The position numbers and the translations under genes are program-made. From Clavaria fumosa (Eukaryota; Basidiomycota; Agaricomycetes; Agaricales; Clavariaceae), in assembly GCA_951802425.1 (NCBI GenBank), contig OX637795.1:4978070-5042069 (forward strand): a stretch of 64,000 nucleotides of DNA, read 5' to 3'. Shown one piece after another: positions 11,357 through 22,023 of the stretch (position 1 is the first letter of the stretch; every line of letters starts with the position of its first letter). The notes under the pieces were generated by a model. It was not told the origin of the DNA. It made no database searches and was given only the letters and a program-made list of their open reading frames with translations.

Positions 11357-11708
11357 GGTGCTTTCCCTCAAAACTTTTTTTCACCCCAAAAATTCATTTA
11401 GGGTTCCTGGGGTCTTCCAGCAAAATTTGAAATATAGTAGCTGTGAAGTAGTTATTAGAAGAACATATACAGCTGACTGATAGCTGCATATATGAATGTT
11501 GATGTTGTCATGTCATGAGGTGGGTCACATGGTGATGCTTGTGACCATGGGTAATACTGGTAATGTGAATAAGACTAATGTATTCATGTGGCACAATGTG
11601 CCAGATGAAGGGTTTGTACCATGGCATATCATACATAGTATTGGAGGCTGCTGGTGTGCCATCATTGTTGTTAGCTGCTGGTGCATCATCATTGTTGTTA
11701 GCTGCTGG
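11357..11708. other. Unassigned spacer with a short triplication
   Basis: No gene was found. At 11648-11708 a 27-nt motif GCTGCTGGTG...ATTGTTGTTA occurs twice, followed by the first ten bases of a third copy directly against the LTR. A related ATGTGCCAGATGAAG-bearing stretch occurs at 20275-20300. Confidence 0.5.
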
Positions 11709-11998
11709 TGTTAGGATTGCTTACCTAAGCCATCCCAAAGAGGAGTTGTGGAGAAACTGGGGAGGCTTGTTGGAAGGCCACATGACCTGTGGCTGAGAGT
11801 CAGATTACTTAATCCCCAAAGTCACCTGACCTGCACCTTAGCATGTCACATGATCCAAGGGTCCAAGCATGAGAACACCAGCAAGTGCTGAAGCATTCAC
11901 TATAAGTACTTTGCCTTTTCCTCTTTTGTACTCTTTTCCCCTTATCTTAGTATTGTCATCATAACCTTACCCTTAAGTTGTGTGAGCCCAGTCTGATA
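11709..11998 (+). repeat. 5' LTR of outer gypsy element A-prime
   Basis: Begins TGTTAGGATTGCTTACC and ends GTCTGATA, matching the LTRs of the nested family A copy (12500-12790 and 17644-17934, reversed). It is almost free of CpG: positions that are CG in the nested copy's LTRs (GTCACGTGATCCGAG) are CA/TG here (GTCACATGATCCAAG). It is therefore an older or more heavily mutated copy. Confidence 0.85.
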
Positions 11999-12499
11999 TA
12001 ATACCAAGATCTGCCCATCTGCCCTAGCCCTGTGTCCTAACCCAGCTAGCCTGGACCTTTAATTTCAAACTGTGACACATTGTCACAGCTCAGCCCCTAT
12101 CATCCTCTTCTCCTTTTCCTTGCCTGTGGTGTGTAACAGAACCACACAAAATTTTTACTGTGTGTAGATACACATGACCCAACCTGGAGGATGACTACTG
12201 TGACCCTCTCTGAGTGATACCAAGTGCCCAGCAACACTGCCCACCACTCACTCAAGGCCTGGAACTTTATGTTCCAGTGCCATAGAATGATGCTGGACCT
12301 AGCTGTTGCCCTTCAATGGGCAGAAAAGGAACTTCTGTATTTTCCTCTAATCCCTTCACCTCCTGTTTATGGCAAACCTGACTACCTATACTACAGACCT
12401 GGTGAAGGTCCTCTTTGCTCTGAGCACAATTGCTGGAGAAGGATTTGCTGCAGAATGGGCAAATATGAAGGCATCCTGGGTAATGGTGAGGCCAGAACC
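11999..12499 (+). pseudogene. Outer gypsy A-prime: leader and start of Gag, interrupted
   Basis: After the LTR comes a leader matching the 5' leader of the nested copy. Then Gag appears from about 12369 as MANLTTYTTDLVKVLFALS and AAEWANMKAS, homologous to MANPTTYATDLVKVLLALS of family A. Gag stops at GAACC (12495-12499), where the nested element begins, and resumes in the same orientation at 17935 with TGGGCAGAATTTGTGGATGA. Removing 12500-17939 rejoins the Gag reading through the TWAEFVDEMKQAF region. Frames are broken and CpG-poor. Confidence 0.85.
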
Positions 12500-12790
12500 T
12501 ATCAGACTGGGTCTCACACAACTTAAGTGTAAGGTCATGACAACAATACTAAGATAAGGGGAAAAGGGTACAAGAATGGAAAAGACGTAGTATATATAGC
12601 GAACGCTTCGGCATTTGCCGGCATTCCCACGCTCGGACCTCTCGGATCACGTGACGCGCCCAGGCCCAAGTCATGTGATCTCCCAATTATGTAATCTTCC
12701 ACCACAGGTCATGTGACCTTCCAACAATCTTCTCTAATTTCTCCACAACTCCTCTTTTTTTTGGGATGGCTTAGGTAAGCAATCCTAACA
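12500..12790 (-). repeat. 3' LTR of nested family A element
   Basis: Same length (291 bp) and ends as the 5' LTR at 17644-17934. It borders the GAACC target duplication on its left and the purine tract at 12791-12805 on its right. Confidence 0.93.
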
Positions 12791-12816
12791 TCACCCCCCT
12801 CTTAAGGCTGGGCGTC

Positions 12817-13424
12817 TCAACCAGCTAGCTTGGCCTTGTCAGGGTGGGCAAGGAAGAAGTCCCGGAGCAGCAGCGTTATGTTGGTGAAGTTCCTACGTGG
12901 CTCCCAAGTGTTTTCCTCCACTGGGTATCCCAACCACTTCACCAAGTACTTCACCCCATGCCCCACCTTCTTGACATCAAGGATTGCCTCCACATCATAC
13001 TCCAGGTGGTCATCTTCAATTGTAGGGGGTGGAGGGGGAGGTAGATTCTGGGAAGGGAAGGAAGGGGGATGGTATGGCGTCAACAGCAACTCGTTGAAGA
13101 CCCGATGGATGCGCCAGGCCCGAGGGAGCTTGAGGTGATACCCAGCAGGTCCCACCTTCTCCTCAACTGCGAAGGGGCCTGCTCTCCTGTTGTCAAGCTT
13201 TTTAGAGGGCCGGTCCATCTTCAGGTCTCTAGTATCCAGCCAGACCAGATCTCCCTCAGAGTACTTCTGACTTGGGCGTTTCCCCTTATCGTAGCTCTTC
13301 TTCATCACTGCCGCCACTTTCTCCATCACCTCCTTGGCTGCTCTTCGGGACTCCGTGAGCTTAGTCATCCACTCATCTGCTGGTTCACCTCAGAAGGTAG
13401 GTGGAGTCCCCCATTCCACAGGTG
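12817..13424 (-). pseudogene. Family A integrase C-terminus with chromodomain
   Basis: The open part (12817-13368) contains the GPY/F-type segment GDLVWLDTRDLKMDRPSKKL and RRAGPFAVEEKVG. Next comes the VFNELLLTPYHPP segment, a proline run, and then a chromodomain with EYDVEAILDVKK, the aromatic-cage style core VKYLVKWLGYPVEENTWEP and a trailing helix. Chromodomains of this class bind histone marks and guide integration into heterochromatin (family knowledge). It is separated from the integrase core by TGA in DYG*H (where relatives have Arg) and a one-base shift between 13368 and 13424. Confidence 0.9.
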
Positions 13425-14627
13425 TCATCCATAATCAAGGAAGAAAGGCATCTGTCCTGTCGCGGAGTGCTCACGATTGTTAAGAGCAAACTCAGCAGTT
13501 GACAACCACTCAGCCCAATCATCCTGGAGGTGGTCCACATAGGCCTGGAGATAGATCTCCATCTCCTGATTCGCCTGCTCCATCTGCCCATCAGTCTGTG
13601 GGTGGAAGGCCGTACTCAGGTTTGCCTTTACTCGGATCATAGAGTAGAACTCCTTCATGAACTGAGACACAAACTGGGAGCCTCGGTCACTCACAACCTT
13701 ATGAGGGACTCCATGGTCCCGAAACACTTGATCTTGGAGGAGATGCGCTGCTCCAAGTCCCGTGAGGTCGAGCCCGATCGCTTCAAGCAGTGTCTGTTTT
13801 GTGAACTTGTTGACGATGACAAGGATGGCATTATGTCCACGGGAGAGGGGGAGGGGACCAACTATGTCCCATGAGATCACTGACCAGGGACCATTGGGAA
13901 CTGGATGGGGGTGCAGTGGGGCAGCACACTTGGTACAGTCAGGCTTTGTCCTCTGGCATGTCTCACACCCCTGGGCATACTGATCTGCATCCTTCACCAT
14001 GTCTGGCCACCAATAACCCTTCACCAGTGCCGCTCTCAACTTCCGGGGTCCAGGGTATCCAGCAGCAGGGAGGTCATGCTCAAACTCAAGGACAGCCTCA
14101 CGAGCTCCTAGGGGGACCCAAGTGACTATCCCCTTTTGCCAGAGTCCAGCACAATCTCGTGTCCACTCGTCATCAAGCTCCTCTGGCTTCTGTATGTGTA
14201 CCGCGCAATTTTTCTGGAGTAGCGTCTCCATTTCTGATGTGAACGACACACAGACTTCTGTTTCCGGGAAAACCTGCACTGGTGCATCCTCCTCCACCAT
14301 CTCTCCATAGTCTGGTCTCCGGGAGAGTGCATCTGCCTTCATATTCGACTTGCCAGTGCAATACTTTATCTCAAAGTCAAAGCACTGGAGCTCTCCAACC
14401 CAATGGACCTGCCTCGGTTTCAACTTCTGGGGCTTCTGGAAGTACTGGAGGTTCGCATGGTCCGTCCAGATCTCAATCGTCTCATCTGCTCCAATGAGGT
14501 ATGCCCGCCACTCACGAAGTGCCCGAATCACAGCCAAGAACTCCTTGTCATACACATTGTAGTTCTTCTCAGCTGCAGTGAGGGCCTTGGAGATATAGTC
14601 AACAACTCTCCAGGTTCCATCCATCTG
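13425..14627 (-). pseudogene. Family A RNase H and integrase core
   Basis: One long open stretch begins in RNase H (EKNYNVYDKEFLAVI, WTDHANLQYF, KYCTGKSNMKADALSR). It continues through the HHCC-type integrase zinc region (YWWPDMVKDADQYAQGCETC), and the DDE core has all three acidic positions: WDIVGP, VSDRGSQF and HPQTDGQMEQ. The stretch ends at TGA 13425. The integrase core is thus the best preserved part of the element and could in principle fold, but it cannot be made from this locus as a normal polyprotein because upstream parts are broken. Confidence 0.92.
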
Positions 14628-16068
14628 CTACTGTGAGAGCACTCCACCAGTCACCAGGTTACTTGCATCTGTCTCTACCTTCCATCTCCCTTTGTCCTGA
14701 GGCAGAGCCAAGACCGGGGCCGATACAAGTGCCTGACAGAGATCTCGGAAGGCTGCTTCCTCCTCCTCCTCCCATTTCCATGGAACATTCCCAGTCAGCC
14801 GGAAGAGTGGCTTTGCCTGAGCAGAAAGATTTGGGATGTGCTGGCGGAGGTAGTTCAACATCCCATTGAACCTCTGGACATCCTTCACATTCCTAGGACG
14901 TGGCCAATCTCGGACTGCTGCACCCTTGGCCAGATCATGCTCTAGTCTGTTGTGGGAGATCTTCATCCCCAGGAAGATAATCTCACTCTTCTCAAACTCG
15001 CATTTACTGAGTTTGAGACACAACCCATTCTCTCCAAGCTTCCTCAAGACCCGATCCATCCAGTACCGGTAGTCCACAGGGTGTCAGGAAGGTGCAGCGG
15101 TGCTGGTGCTCGGGCCAGACCTGCATGGATGGGAAACCTCCCTTTGCATCAATCTTAGAGTAGATCAATGCTCCCTTAAGCACATCCACTGTGTCTCGGA
15201 TGCGGGGAAGGGGGTACTTGTCCTTGACCAGGTGTGCATTCAGCCTCGAGTAGTCGATAATTGGCCACAGCTTGTCCTTCTCATGTTTGAAGAAGAAGGG
15301 GCTGGCATACAGGGATTTCGAGGGCTGGATTCGTCCAGAAGCAAGCTGCTCATCCACCCAACACTTCATCTCCACCATCTCCTGCCGTGTCAGTGAGTAT
15401 AGCTTGGAGGAGAGGTGCTCTGGGTCCTTTTTGAACTCAATTTTAATATCAAAGTCTGGTCGGGAGCAGGGAAGCTCATCCCACTTCGCTTCATTAAAAA
15501 CCAAAGGGTAGCAGCTGGGCCAATCAGGGGTAGGGCCAGAGTTGGGAAAACAGGTGTCCGGAATACTCGTGGATGCGAGGGTACTCGTTTTTGGGGGTGC
15601 AGGGGCTCGAGGGGATGGGGAACACTGTGGGGGGCAGCAGGTAAGGCTCAGCTCTGCCTTCTTCCAGTCGATGTCAGGGTTGTGTCGCTTGAGCCAGTCA
15701 TGCCCAAGGATGACCTTGTGGGATTGGATCTTTCCCAGCAGCAAATGGACCCATTCACGATGGTTGCCCACCTTCACCAGCAGCTCAATTCCAAAGCAGA
15801 TTTTACCCTCTCTGTTCTGTGACCCATCCACATTGTACATCGTGATCAGGTTCAGCAAGGGAGATGGCTCCAGGCCCACTCTTTTCGCCCACTCCAAATC
15901 CATGAAACAGTTGGTGCATCCTGAGTCAACAAGGGCCTTCGTCATAGCCCACTTGCCAGTGCTGAGGGCCTCCAAGTGCACCTGGATGGCTAGCTCTCGT
16001 GGCACACGTTTCTCCACCTCTGGCTGCACCTTGGTTGGGTGCTCTGCCAGTCTCACTTCCTCTTTCAC
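14628..16068 (-). pseudogene. Family A protease and RT with catalytic-loop deletion
   Basis: The right part carries an aspartic protease motif ALVDSGCTNCFMD and VILGHDWLKRHNP, then RT fingers and palm with WPIIDYSRLNAHLVKDKYPL and IDAKGGF. After FLTPCG the reading jumps to DYRYWMDRVLRKLGENGLCL. Comparison with the fragment at 2-285 shows that roughly 60 codons, including GLQNAPATF and YVDD, are missing. A frame change sits at about 15004-15077. Without the YVDD loop this RT cannot polymerise, so the copy must have been mobilised before the deletion or in trans. Confidence 0.9.
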
Positions 16069-16112
16069 CTCAGCCCCAATTCAGGTATGTCTCCGCTGCA
16101 AGATAGTATACT

Positions 16113-17069
16113 TCAGTATACTTGCTGTGGGCACAGGGATGGAATGGGGGCTGGAACGACTCTTCTCTCCAGCCAGAGTCCTCCTTTTCTCTCAAGTGGC
16201 TCCAGTTTTGCTTGGAGCAATGCAATCTCTCTCTGGTAGTCCTCCGTTGTTTGGGGGGTACCTGGCACTCCACAGGTTCGGGCTCTTGGGACCTGCAGAT
16301 GCATGTCGGGCAGGGGGCAGAAACGGATGGCATGCCCAATCTGGTGGCATCGGAAACAACATCTCTCATCAGCAGGGGCACATCCATGGCCCATGGCCAC
16401 ATTCAGAGGGTGCAAGAGGGCCGCGGCAGGTCGCGAAAGGGTCGCGGTGGGTTGCACAGGGGTTGCAATGGGTCGCTGTGTCTGTTCCATGACTATCGAA
16501 TCAAATCGCCTTTGCTGGGCATCCAGTCTTTCTGCCAGCACTTTCCATTCTCCATAAGTCTCTGGCATTGGGGAGACACCATAGATCCTCTCCACCAACC
16601 TCCTACTCAGGTTCAACTCCAGCCAATGGACCAGGATTCCTGAGTCCTTCTCTGCACTCAACTCCGCCCGTCAGAACAGCATCTCGAATCTCGCAAAGAA
16701 CTCTGGTGCCGTCATGGCACCCTGTTTCAACCCTGCAATATCGGCAAGGGCAGTCGCACGGTTGTTCGGGTCATCAAATGCCTGCTTCATCTCCTCCGCA
16801 AACTCCACCCAGGTTCCGGCCTTGCCACTACCCAGGATCTCTTCCACTTTCATATTCGCCCATTCAGCAGCAAATCCATCTCCAGTAATTTTGCTCAAAG
16901 CAAGGAGGACCTTCACCAGGTCTGTAGCATAGGTAGTCGGGTTCGCCATAAACAAGAGGTGAAGTGATCAGAGGAATGTACAGAAGTTCCTTTTCTGCCC
17001 ATCAAAGGGGGCAACAGATAGCTCAAGCCTCATAGGTTGGGCTACAGGCGGGGCGACATGGTCTGCCAT
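16113..17069 (-). pseudogene. Family A Gag
   Basis: The probable start ATG at 17069 opens MADHVAPPVAQPMRLELSVA and runs to a TGA at 16968-16970. The frame then continues through MANPTTYATDLVKVLLALS and TWVEFAEEMKQAFDD, and, after a shift near 16665, LVHWLELNLSRRLVERIYG. A CCHC zinc knuckle CFRCHQIGHAIRFC lies near 16310. This is a capsid plus nucleocapsid layout. The stop and shift make it non-coding as it stands. Confidence 0.88.
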
Positions 17070-17643
17070 CACAGGCCCTGGATGCTGTAAATAAAGTTCC
17101 GGGCCTTGGGCACTCAGGATTTCTTCGATCTCTTAACAGTCCTGTCCTCTTAGGCTGCTCTTCTGTGTACTTATGTACCTATAGAACTCTTATTCTATGA
17201 AACTTTTGTTAATGTGGGGCCCGAATGGTGTCCCAGGTGGTCGCTCCACAACTCCTAATGAGTTGCCCGTGCGCCCTTCTGACAATGGTCACAGAGCAAG
17301 GGCCCTGTCCACTGGACCAGGAAACTACAGAAAGACTATGTAGGGGCCTTTCCTTGCCCTGTACACTACACGATTCACTGGTACGTAGTTGTAAAACAAA
17401 GTTCCGGGCCTTGGGCACTCGGTATCACTTGGGAAGAGTCACAGTAGACTTCCTCTGGGTCTGGTCACGTGTATCTACACACAGTAAAAATTTCGCGCGG
17501 TTCTGTTACACACCGCGGGCAGGGTAAAGGAGAAGAGGATGATAGGGGCTGAGCTGTGACAACGTGTCACAGTTTGAAATTAAGGGTCCAGGCTAGCCGG
17601 GTTAGGACACGGGGCTAGGGCGGACAGGCAGATCTTAGTATTA
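17070..17643 (-). other. 5' leader of nested family A element
   Basis: This untranslated leader lies between the 5' LTR and Gag. No frame or motif is visible. It is collinear with 11999-12360 of the outer element (shared CTGTGTGTAGATACACATGA-like and GTGTGTAACAGAACC segments). A GTGACACGTTGTCAC-type inverted repeat is present near 17555-17570. Confidence 0.75.
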
Positions 17644-17934
17644 TATCAGACTGGGTCTCACACAACTTAAGCGTAAGGTCATGACGACAATACTAAGACA
17701 AGGGGAAAAGGGTACAAGAATGGAAAAGACATAGTATATATAGTGAACACTTCGGCATTTGCCGGCGTTCCCACGCTCGGACCTCTCGGATCACGTGACG
17801 CGCCCAGGCCCAAGTCATGTGATCTCCCGATTATGTAATCCTCCACCACAGGTCATGTGACCTTCCAACAATCTTCTCTAATTTCTCCACAACTCCTCTT
17901 TTTTTTGGGATGGCTTAGGTAAGCAATCCTAACA
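17644..17934 (-). repeat. 5' LTR of nested family A element
   Basis: 291 bp, reading TGTTAGGATTGC...CTGATA on the minus strand, followed on the outside by the GAACC duplication. It contains a TATATATA-like element (TACTATATATAG region near 17735), plausible for the LTR promoter. Confidence 0.93.
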
Positions 17935-19114
17935 GAACCTGGGCAGAATTTGTGGATGAGATGAAGCAGGCATTTGATAACCCAAATGACTGTGTGACTG
18001 CCCTTGTAGATGTTGCAGGGTTGAAACAGGCATGATGGCACCAGAGCCCCTTGGGAAGTTTGAGATGCTGTTCTGACAGGCAGAGATGAGTGAAGAGAAG
18101 GACTCAGGAATCCTAGTCCATTGGCTGGAGTTGAGCCTAAGTAGGAGGTTGGTGGAGAGGATCTATGGTGTCTCCCCAATGCCAGAGACTTATGGAGGAT
18201 GGAAAGTGCTGGCAGAAAGACTCGATGCCCAACAAAGATGACTTGATTGGATAGTTGCAGAGTGAAATCCACGACCTGCTGCAACCTTTTCACAACCTGC
18301 AGCGACCCCTCTGCTGCATACTCCAGATGTGGCCATGGGCCAAGGATGGGCCCCTGCGACTGAGAGACATTGCTTCTGATGCCACCAGGATGGGCACATT
18401 GTCCATTTCTGCCCCCTGCCTGACATGTGTCTGCAGGTCCTGAGAGCCCAAGCCCAAGCAGTGGCCAGTATTCCCCAAGCTGCAGAGGAATATGAGAAAG
18501 AGATTGCATGGCTCCAAGCCTGCCTGGAGCTGTATGAGAGAGAGAGGAGGGCTCCTGCTGGGGAGAAGAACTGTGCCAGCCCCCATTCCATCCCTGTGCC
18601 TGCTGCAAGTATACTATCTTGCAGCATTTCAGCAGAGACATACATAAATTGGGGCTGAGGTGAAGGAGGAAGTGAGCCAAGGTGCAGCCAGAATTGGGGA
18701 AACAAATGCCTGAGCTCTCCATCCAGGTGCACCTGGAGGGCTCTCAGCACTGGCAAAGGAGCCACTACGAAAGTCCTTGTCAACTCAGGTTGCACCAACT
18801 GCTTCATGGATCTGGAGTGGGTGAAACAAGTGGGACTAGAGCCATCTCCCCTGCAGCACCCAATCACAATGTACAATGTGGATGGGTCGCAGAACCAAGA
18901 GGGTAAAATCCAGTTTGGAATTGAGCTGCTGATGACAATTGGAGACCATTGTGAGTGGATCCATTTCCTGCTAGGAAAGATCCAATCCCACAAGGCCATC
19001 CTTGGGCATGACTGGCTAAAGTGACACAACCCAGATGTTGATTGGAAGAAGGCAGAGCTGAGCCTTACCCACTGCCCCCCACAGTGTTCCCTGTCCCTGT
19101 GAGCTGCCACACCC
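17935..19114 (+). pseudogene. Outer gypsy A-prime: rest of Gag and protease
   Basis: Continues the interrupted Gag: EFVDEMKQAFDNPNDCVTAL, then ILVHWLELSLSRRLVERIYG, a CCHC knuckle CFRCHQDGHIVHFC near 18380, and a heptad-rich stretch (EYEKEIAWLQACLELYERER). The protease region follows with LVNSGCTNCFMDLEWVKQVG, where family A has LVDSG, so the catalytic Asp is Asn here. Several stops and shifts occur. The coding match ends at about 19114 within GAGCTGCCACACCCTG. Confidence 0.88.
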
Positions 19115-20545
19115 TGTTAGGGCCTGTCCTGTCTTGTAAATAATACTGAAGGTTGACTTGTTGGTGACCGATCCTGGAAACTCACTAAGACCAGTCAACT
19201 GTTGAGCACAGTCGAAAATGCTTGGTCCCGGAAGGTTGTGAGGATGTCTGAAAGGTGTAAGAATGGAAATAGACAAGTAGGGAGAAGGGAGATGCCGCTG
19301 GAAAGGTCGCAAAGTTGGTAAACAAAGTGTAGAGAAGGAAAAGGACAAGTTGAGAGGAGAGGTACATCGCTGGGAAGGTTGTGAAGTCAACCAACAAAGT
19401 GTAAAGAAGGAAATAAATGAGGTGGGAGAAACAGATGTTATTGAAAAGGTCACAGGTAGTCATGACAGTGTCAAGAGATGTGTCAGTGAAGGTGATGACT
19501 TTGCCAACTGATGGATGAACCTGTAGGGTTCTAAGAATCAGTACCAAGACGAAGTAAAGGAAATACTTAAGCATGCAACTTGTATGAGCATGGAGGATGA
19601 AGTAAGAGAGAAACAGAGTGGTCTTGGTGTTGCTGAGGTCACCAAGTGAGACAAGACCTATCAATCACAGTGGTCCCAAGCTCAAAGGGCATAATAGCCT
19701 CAAGCTTAAACCAGTGTGTGTCAATATCAAGTCTAGAGTACCATAAATACATGTGAGACTTTATATATGTGCATACAGGAAGTATAATAGAAAAGGAAAA
19801 GTGCAGAGGTTGCCAAGCAACAAGACTATAGTAGTAGTACAGGGTAGACCTAGTCGTGAAATGACCATGCACATTCTCTACTAAGGTCGCAAGGGGTAGG
19901 GAAGACATAAGTAAGGTCACAAATGTGACCAGTCATGGGTCGTGACCTAGCTAGATAAGCATATGTGTAACTATAACTATGGGGGTATCTTCAGATCATA
20001 AGTATCACAGTTATAGATTACTGAGGGCAAGTAGGGGAGTATAATTTGAAGGTATATATGACTGACTGTCAGTGGTGCATTTGGTCATTAAGGTTGCAAG
20101 GTCATGCAAGTGATCATGTGGGTGATGCTAGTGGCACAGGTGACTTTAGGTGGGAAGTCACGTGGGTAATGTCAGTAATGCGAGTAACATGAGTAGCACT
20201 GGTGATGTCACAGTAATGTCGGTGATGCTGGTAGTGCTGGTGACAGTGGTAGCACCAGTAGTGTCATGTGGCGGGTCATGTGCCAGATGAAGAGATTGCA
20301 GAACTGCATGTCGTGCATCAATATGGTGGGTTCAGATGAAGTATATGTGTGGGGTGAGGCAGAGAGAGGTGTTGCGAGTATGGTATGGTGGTTGCGAGTG
20401 TCGTGTGAATGTGGGGGAGGTCGGAGGGGCTCCCAGAAGGGAACAGCAGGTTCCGGAAGTGTGTAGAGGGGCTCATGAGGTTATAGAGGGCTGTCAAGAG
20501 GTTTGTAGGTGTCGGTAAAGTTGGCTTGGGCAAAGGAAAAATGAA
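19115..20545. other. 1.43-kb unidentified insertion within A-prime
   Basis: Family A homology stops at GCCACACCCTG (about 19114) and resumes at GACACACCCCTGAAAACAAG (about 20548), so this block seems inserted into A-prime. At 19225-19455 it holds about three degenerate copies of a roughly 77-bp unit (AAAGTGTAGAGAAGGAAA and GGAAGGTTGTGAAG motifs). Further on, a stretch rich in GGTGATGCTGG/GTAATGTC repeats lies at 20100-20270. No transposase, RT or convincing host gene frame was seen. Confidence 0.5.
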
Positions 20546-20615
20546 TGGGTCCTGACACACCCCTGAAAACAAGTACCCTCACATCTGCAAGTATTCCAGA
20601 CACCCATTTTCCCAA
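20546..20615 (+). pseudogene. Short A-prime remnant (linker after protease)
   Basis: Reads PLKTSTLTSASIPDTHFPKG, matching APPKTSTLASTSIPDTCFPN of the nested family A copy. It confirms that A-prime continues past the 1.43-kb block. Homology is lost after about 20615. Confidence 0.7.
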
Positions 20616-21890
20616 AGGAGAGCCACAACTCTTGGGGAGCAACAGCTCCCCAACCTCTATAAACTCCCTCATGGGAGGCGCAACTACTCTCATCATTGCC
20701 AGCAGCAATGTCTGGTACAATGGATAGGAGGGTACTCCCCCTCCTGTGACTTCTGAGGGTCCTGTCCTCAGGGATGGGTCACCCATCCCTCTGCTCTCTT
20801 GCAACATCTGCCCTTGCAGATGGCAGGCTACCTGGTCTGCTGATTTCTCGACCCTGGCAGGAACTCTCCAGTTCCTCACCAGCCAGTCCTCAACTGGCAT
20901 AGGCGGCTTAGCTGCTGCAGCATTCTTCTGGGCCTCATTGCATCTTCATCATGGCAGTCATATTGTAATTGCTGTCAGGTGCTCCATGATGCACCTGTTG
21001 GTTGAGGGCAATCACCTCCTCAACCATCTTCAACTTGACGACCCATGTGCTAGGTTTTATGGACACCCCAAATGGCCAAGGGTAGCCATCTGGAGCTCTC
21101 TGGTTGGGGGGTGTTAAAGGGATAACCCCTTGTCAGAGGCGCAAGAACCATCTCTGCGAAAGTTCGCTTACACCTCAGTGAGGCACCAGGATTCTGCTGA
21201 CTGACACCAGCAGGTGGAAAAGGGGGATATCCCTCTTCAAAACTCATGGGGACATCAACATCCCCTGTAGGCAGCACTATGTCTGCATACGAGATGGTGG
21301 TGCGGGCCTGTTTTGAGTCCCACTCCAAGGGGTCCCTTTCGGGTCCCTTTCCATTTGCTGTGGTTCACAGCACAGCAAGTTCCTCATTGGCACTTGCCAA
21401 CTTTTCTGTCAAGGAGAGAATCTTCTCCTGTGCCCCTCTAAGGTCTTCTTCGACCTTGTCCAAATTATCATAAGCTTTTTTAAGCTTTTGCTGATGACCC
21501 ACACAAAGGGCACTGCCCTTCTCATTATCCTTGGACAAGTCTTCCAGCTTGTGCTGCATCACCTCGAGCTCCAGCCCAAGTTTGTGCTTAGCACTTTCCT
21601 GCACTTCCTTAAGCATTTGCTGAAACACTTCATCCGAGTGCAACAGCAACTCGAAGATGTGACGATGGAACCTGATGCACTGAGGGCACTGGGATCTGTG
21701 AGTGATCGCATGAATCATGTGGTCTTGGACCCAGGAGCCTCCTCCCCTTGTGACAATAACAGCTGGGACAACCCAGCCGTTCTGACGATGCTCATCGGCA
21801 ATGAGTTCCCAGGGACAGCGGCGGCATGGGTAGCGTGAGGAGATGGGGTCTCCCCATCGGATCATCCATGGTTATGGTTGATGGAGAAAA
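20616..21890 (-). pseudogene. Broken gene for a CxxC/coiled-coil protein, unknown
   Basis: From about 21865 leftwards the frame has a CRRC and a CPQCIRFHRHIF motif, then a heptad-rich coiled coil (residues 70-160: MLKEVQESAKHKLGLELEVM, NLDKVEEDLRGAQEKILSLT). It meets a TGA at 21365 and continues in the same frame as DPLEWDSKQARTTISYADIV up to a stop at 21050. A further open stretch (20900-20616, WLVRNWRVPARVEKSADQVA) may be a displaced downstream part. There is no match to a family I can name. The pattern (paired cysteines followed by a coiled coil) could be a retroelement Gag or a host gene relic. Confidence 0.45.
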
Positions 21891-22023
21891 GAGAAAAAGA
21901 GGGCAGACCCTCTTAAGGTTTTGTACCTGAGCCACCACATGACTCAATCACTGTGGCTAATGACCCTGCAGTCTGGCTCAATCACGTTTACTACTCTGCG
22001 CAGGTGCTCTGTCTGTGCTCTGC

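Larger units (their letters stand above)
12500..17934 (-). mobile_element. Full-length Ty3/gypsy chromovirus (family A) nested in A-prime
   Basis: The element is 5435 bp with two 291-bp LTRs (12500-12790 and 17644-17934) of the form TGTTAG...CTGATA. It is flanked by a 5-bp target duplication GAACC (12495-12499 and 17935-17939). A purine-rich tract (minus-strand AAGAGGGGGGTGA) abuts the 3' LTR. Order on the minus strand is Gag, protease, RT, RNase H, integrase, chromodomain, as in Tf1/sushi-type chromoviruses. The LTRs differ at about nine sites, all transitions and mostly at CpG. Coding capacity is lost through a TGA in Gag, a deletion over the RT catalytic loop and stops or frameshifts near 13400. 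Confidence 0.95.

Noticed and set aside
6030..11480. Short frames repeated every 651 bp on both strands
   Set aside because: They are copies of the same satellite unit, overlap one another in several frames and carry no recognisable domain.
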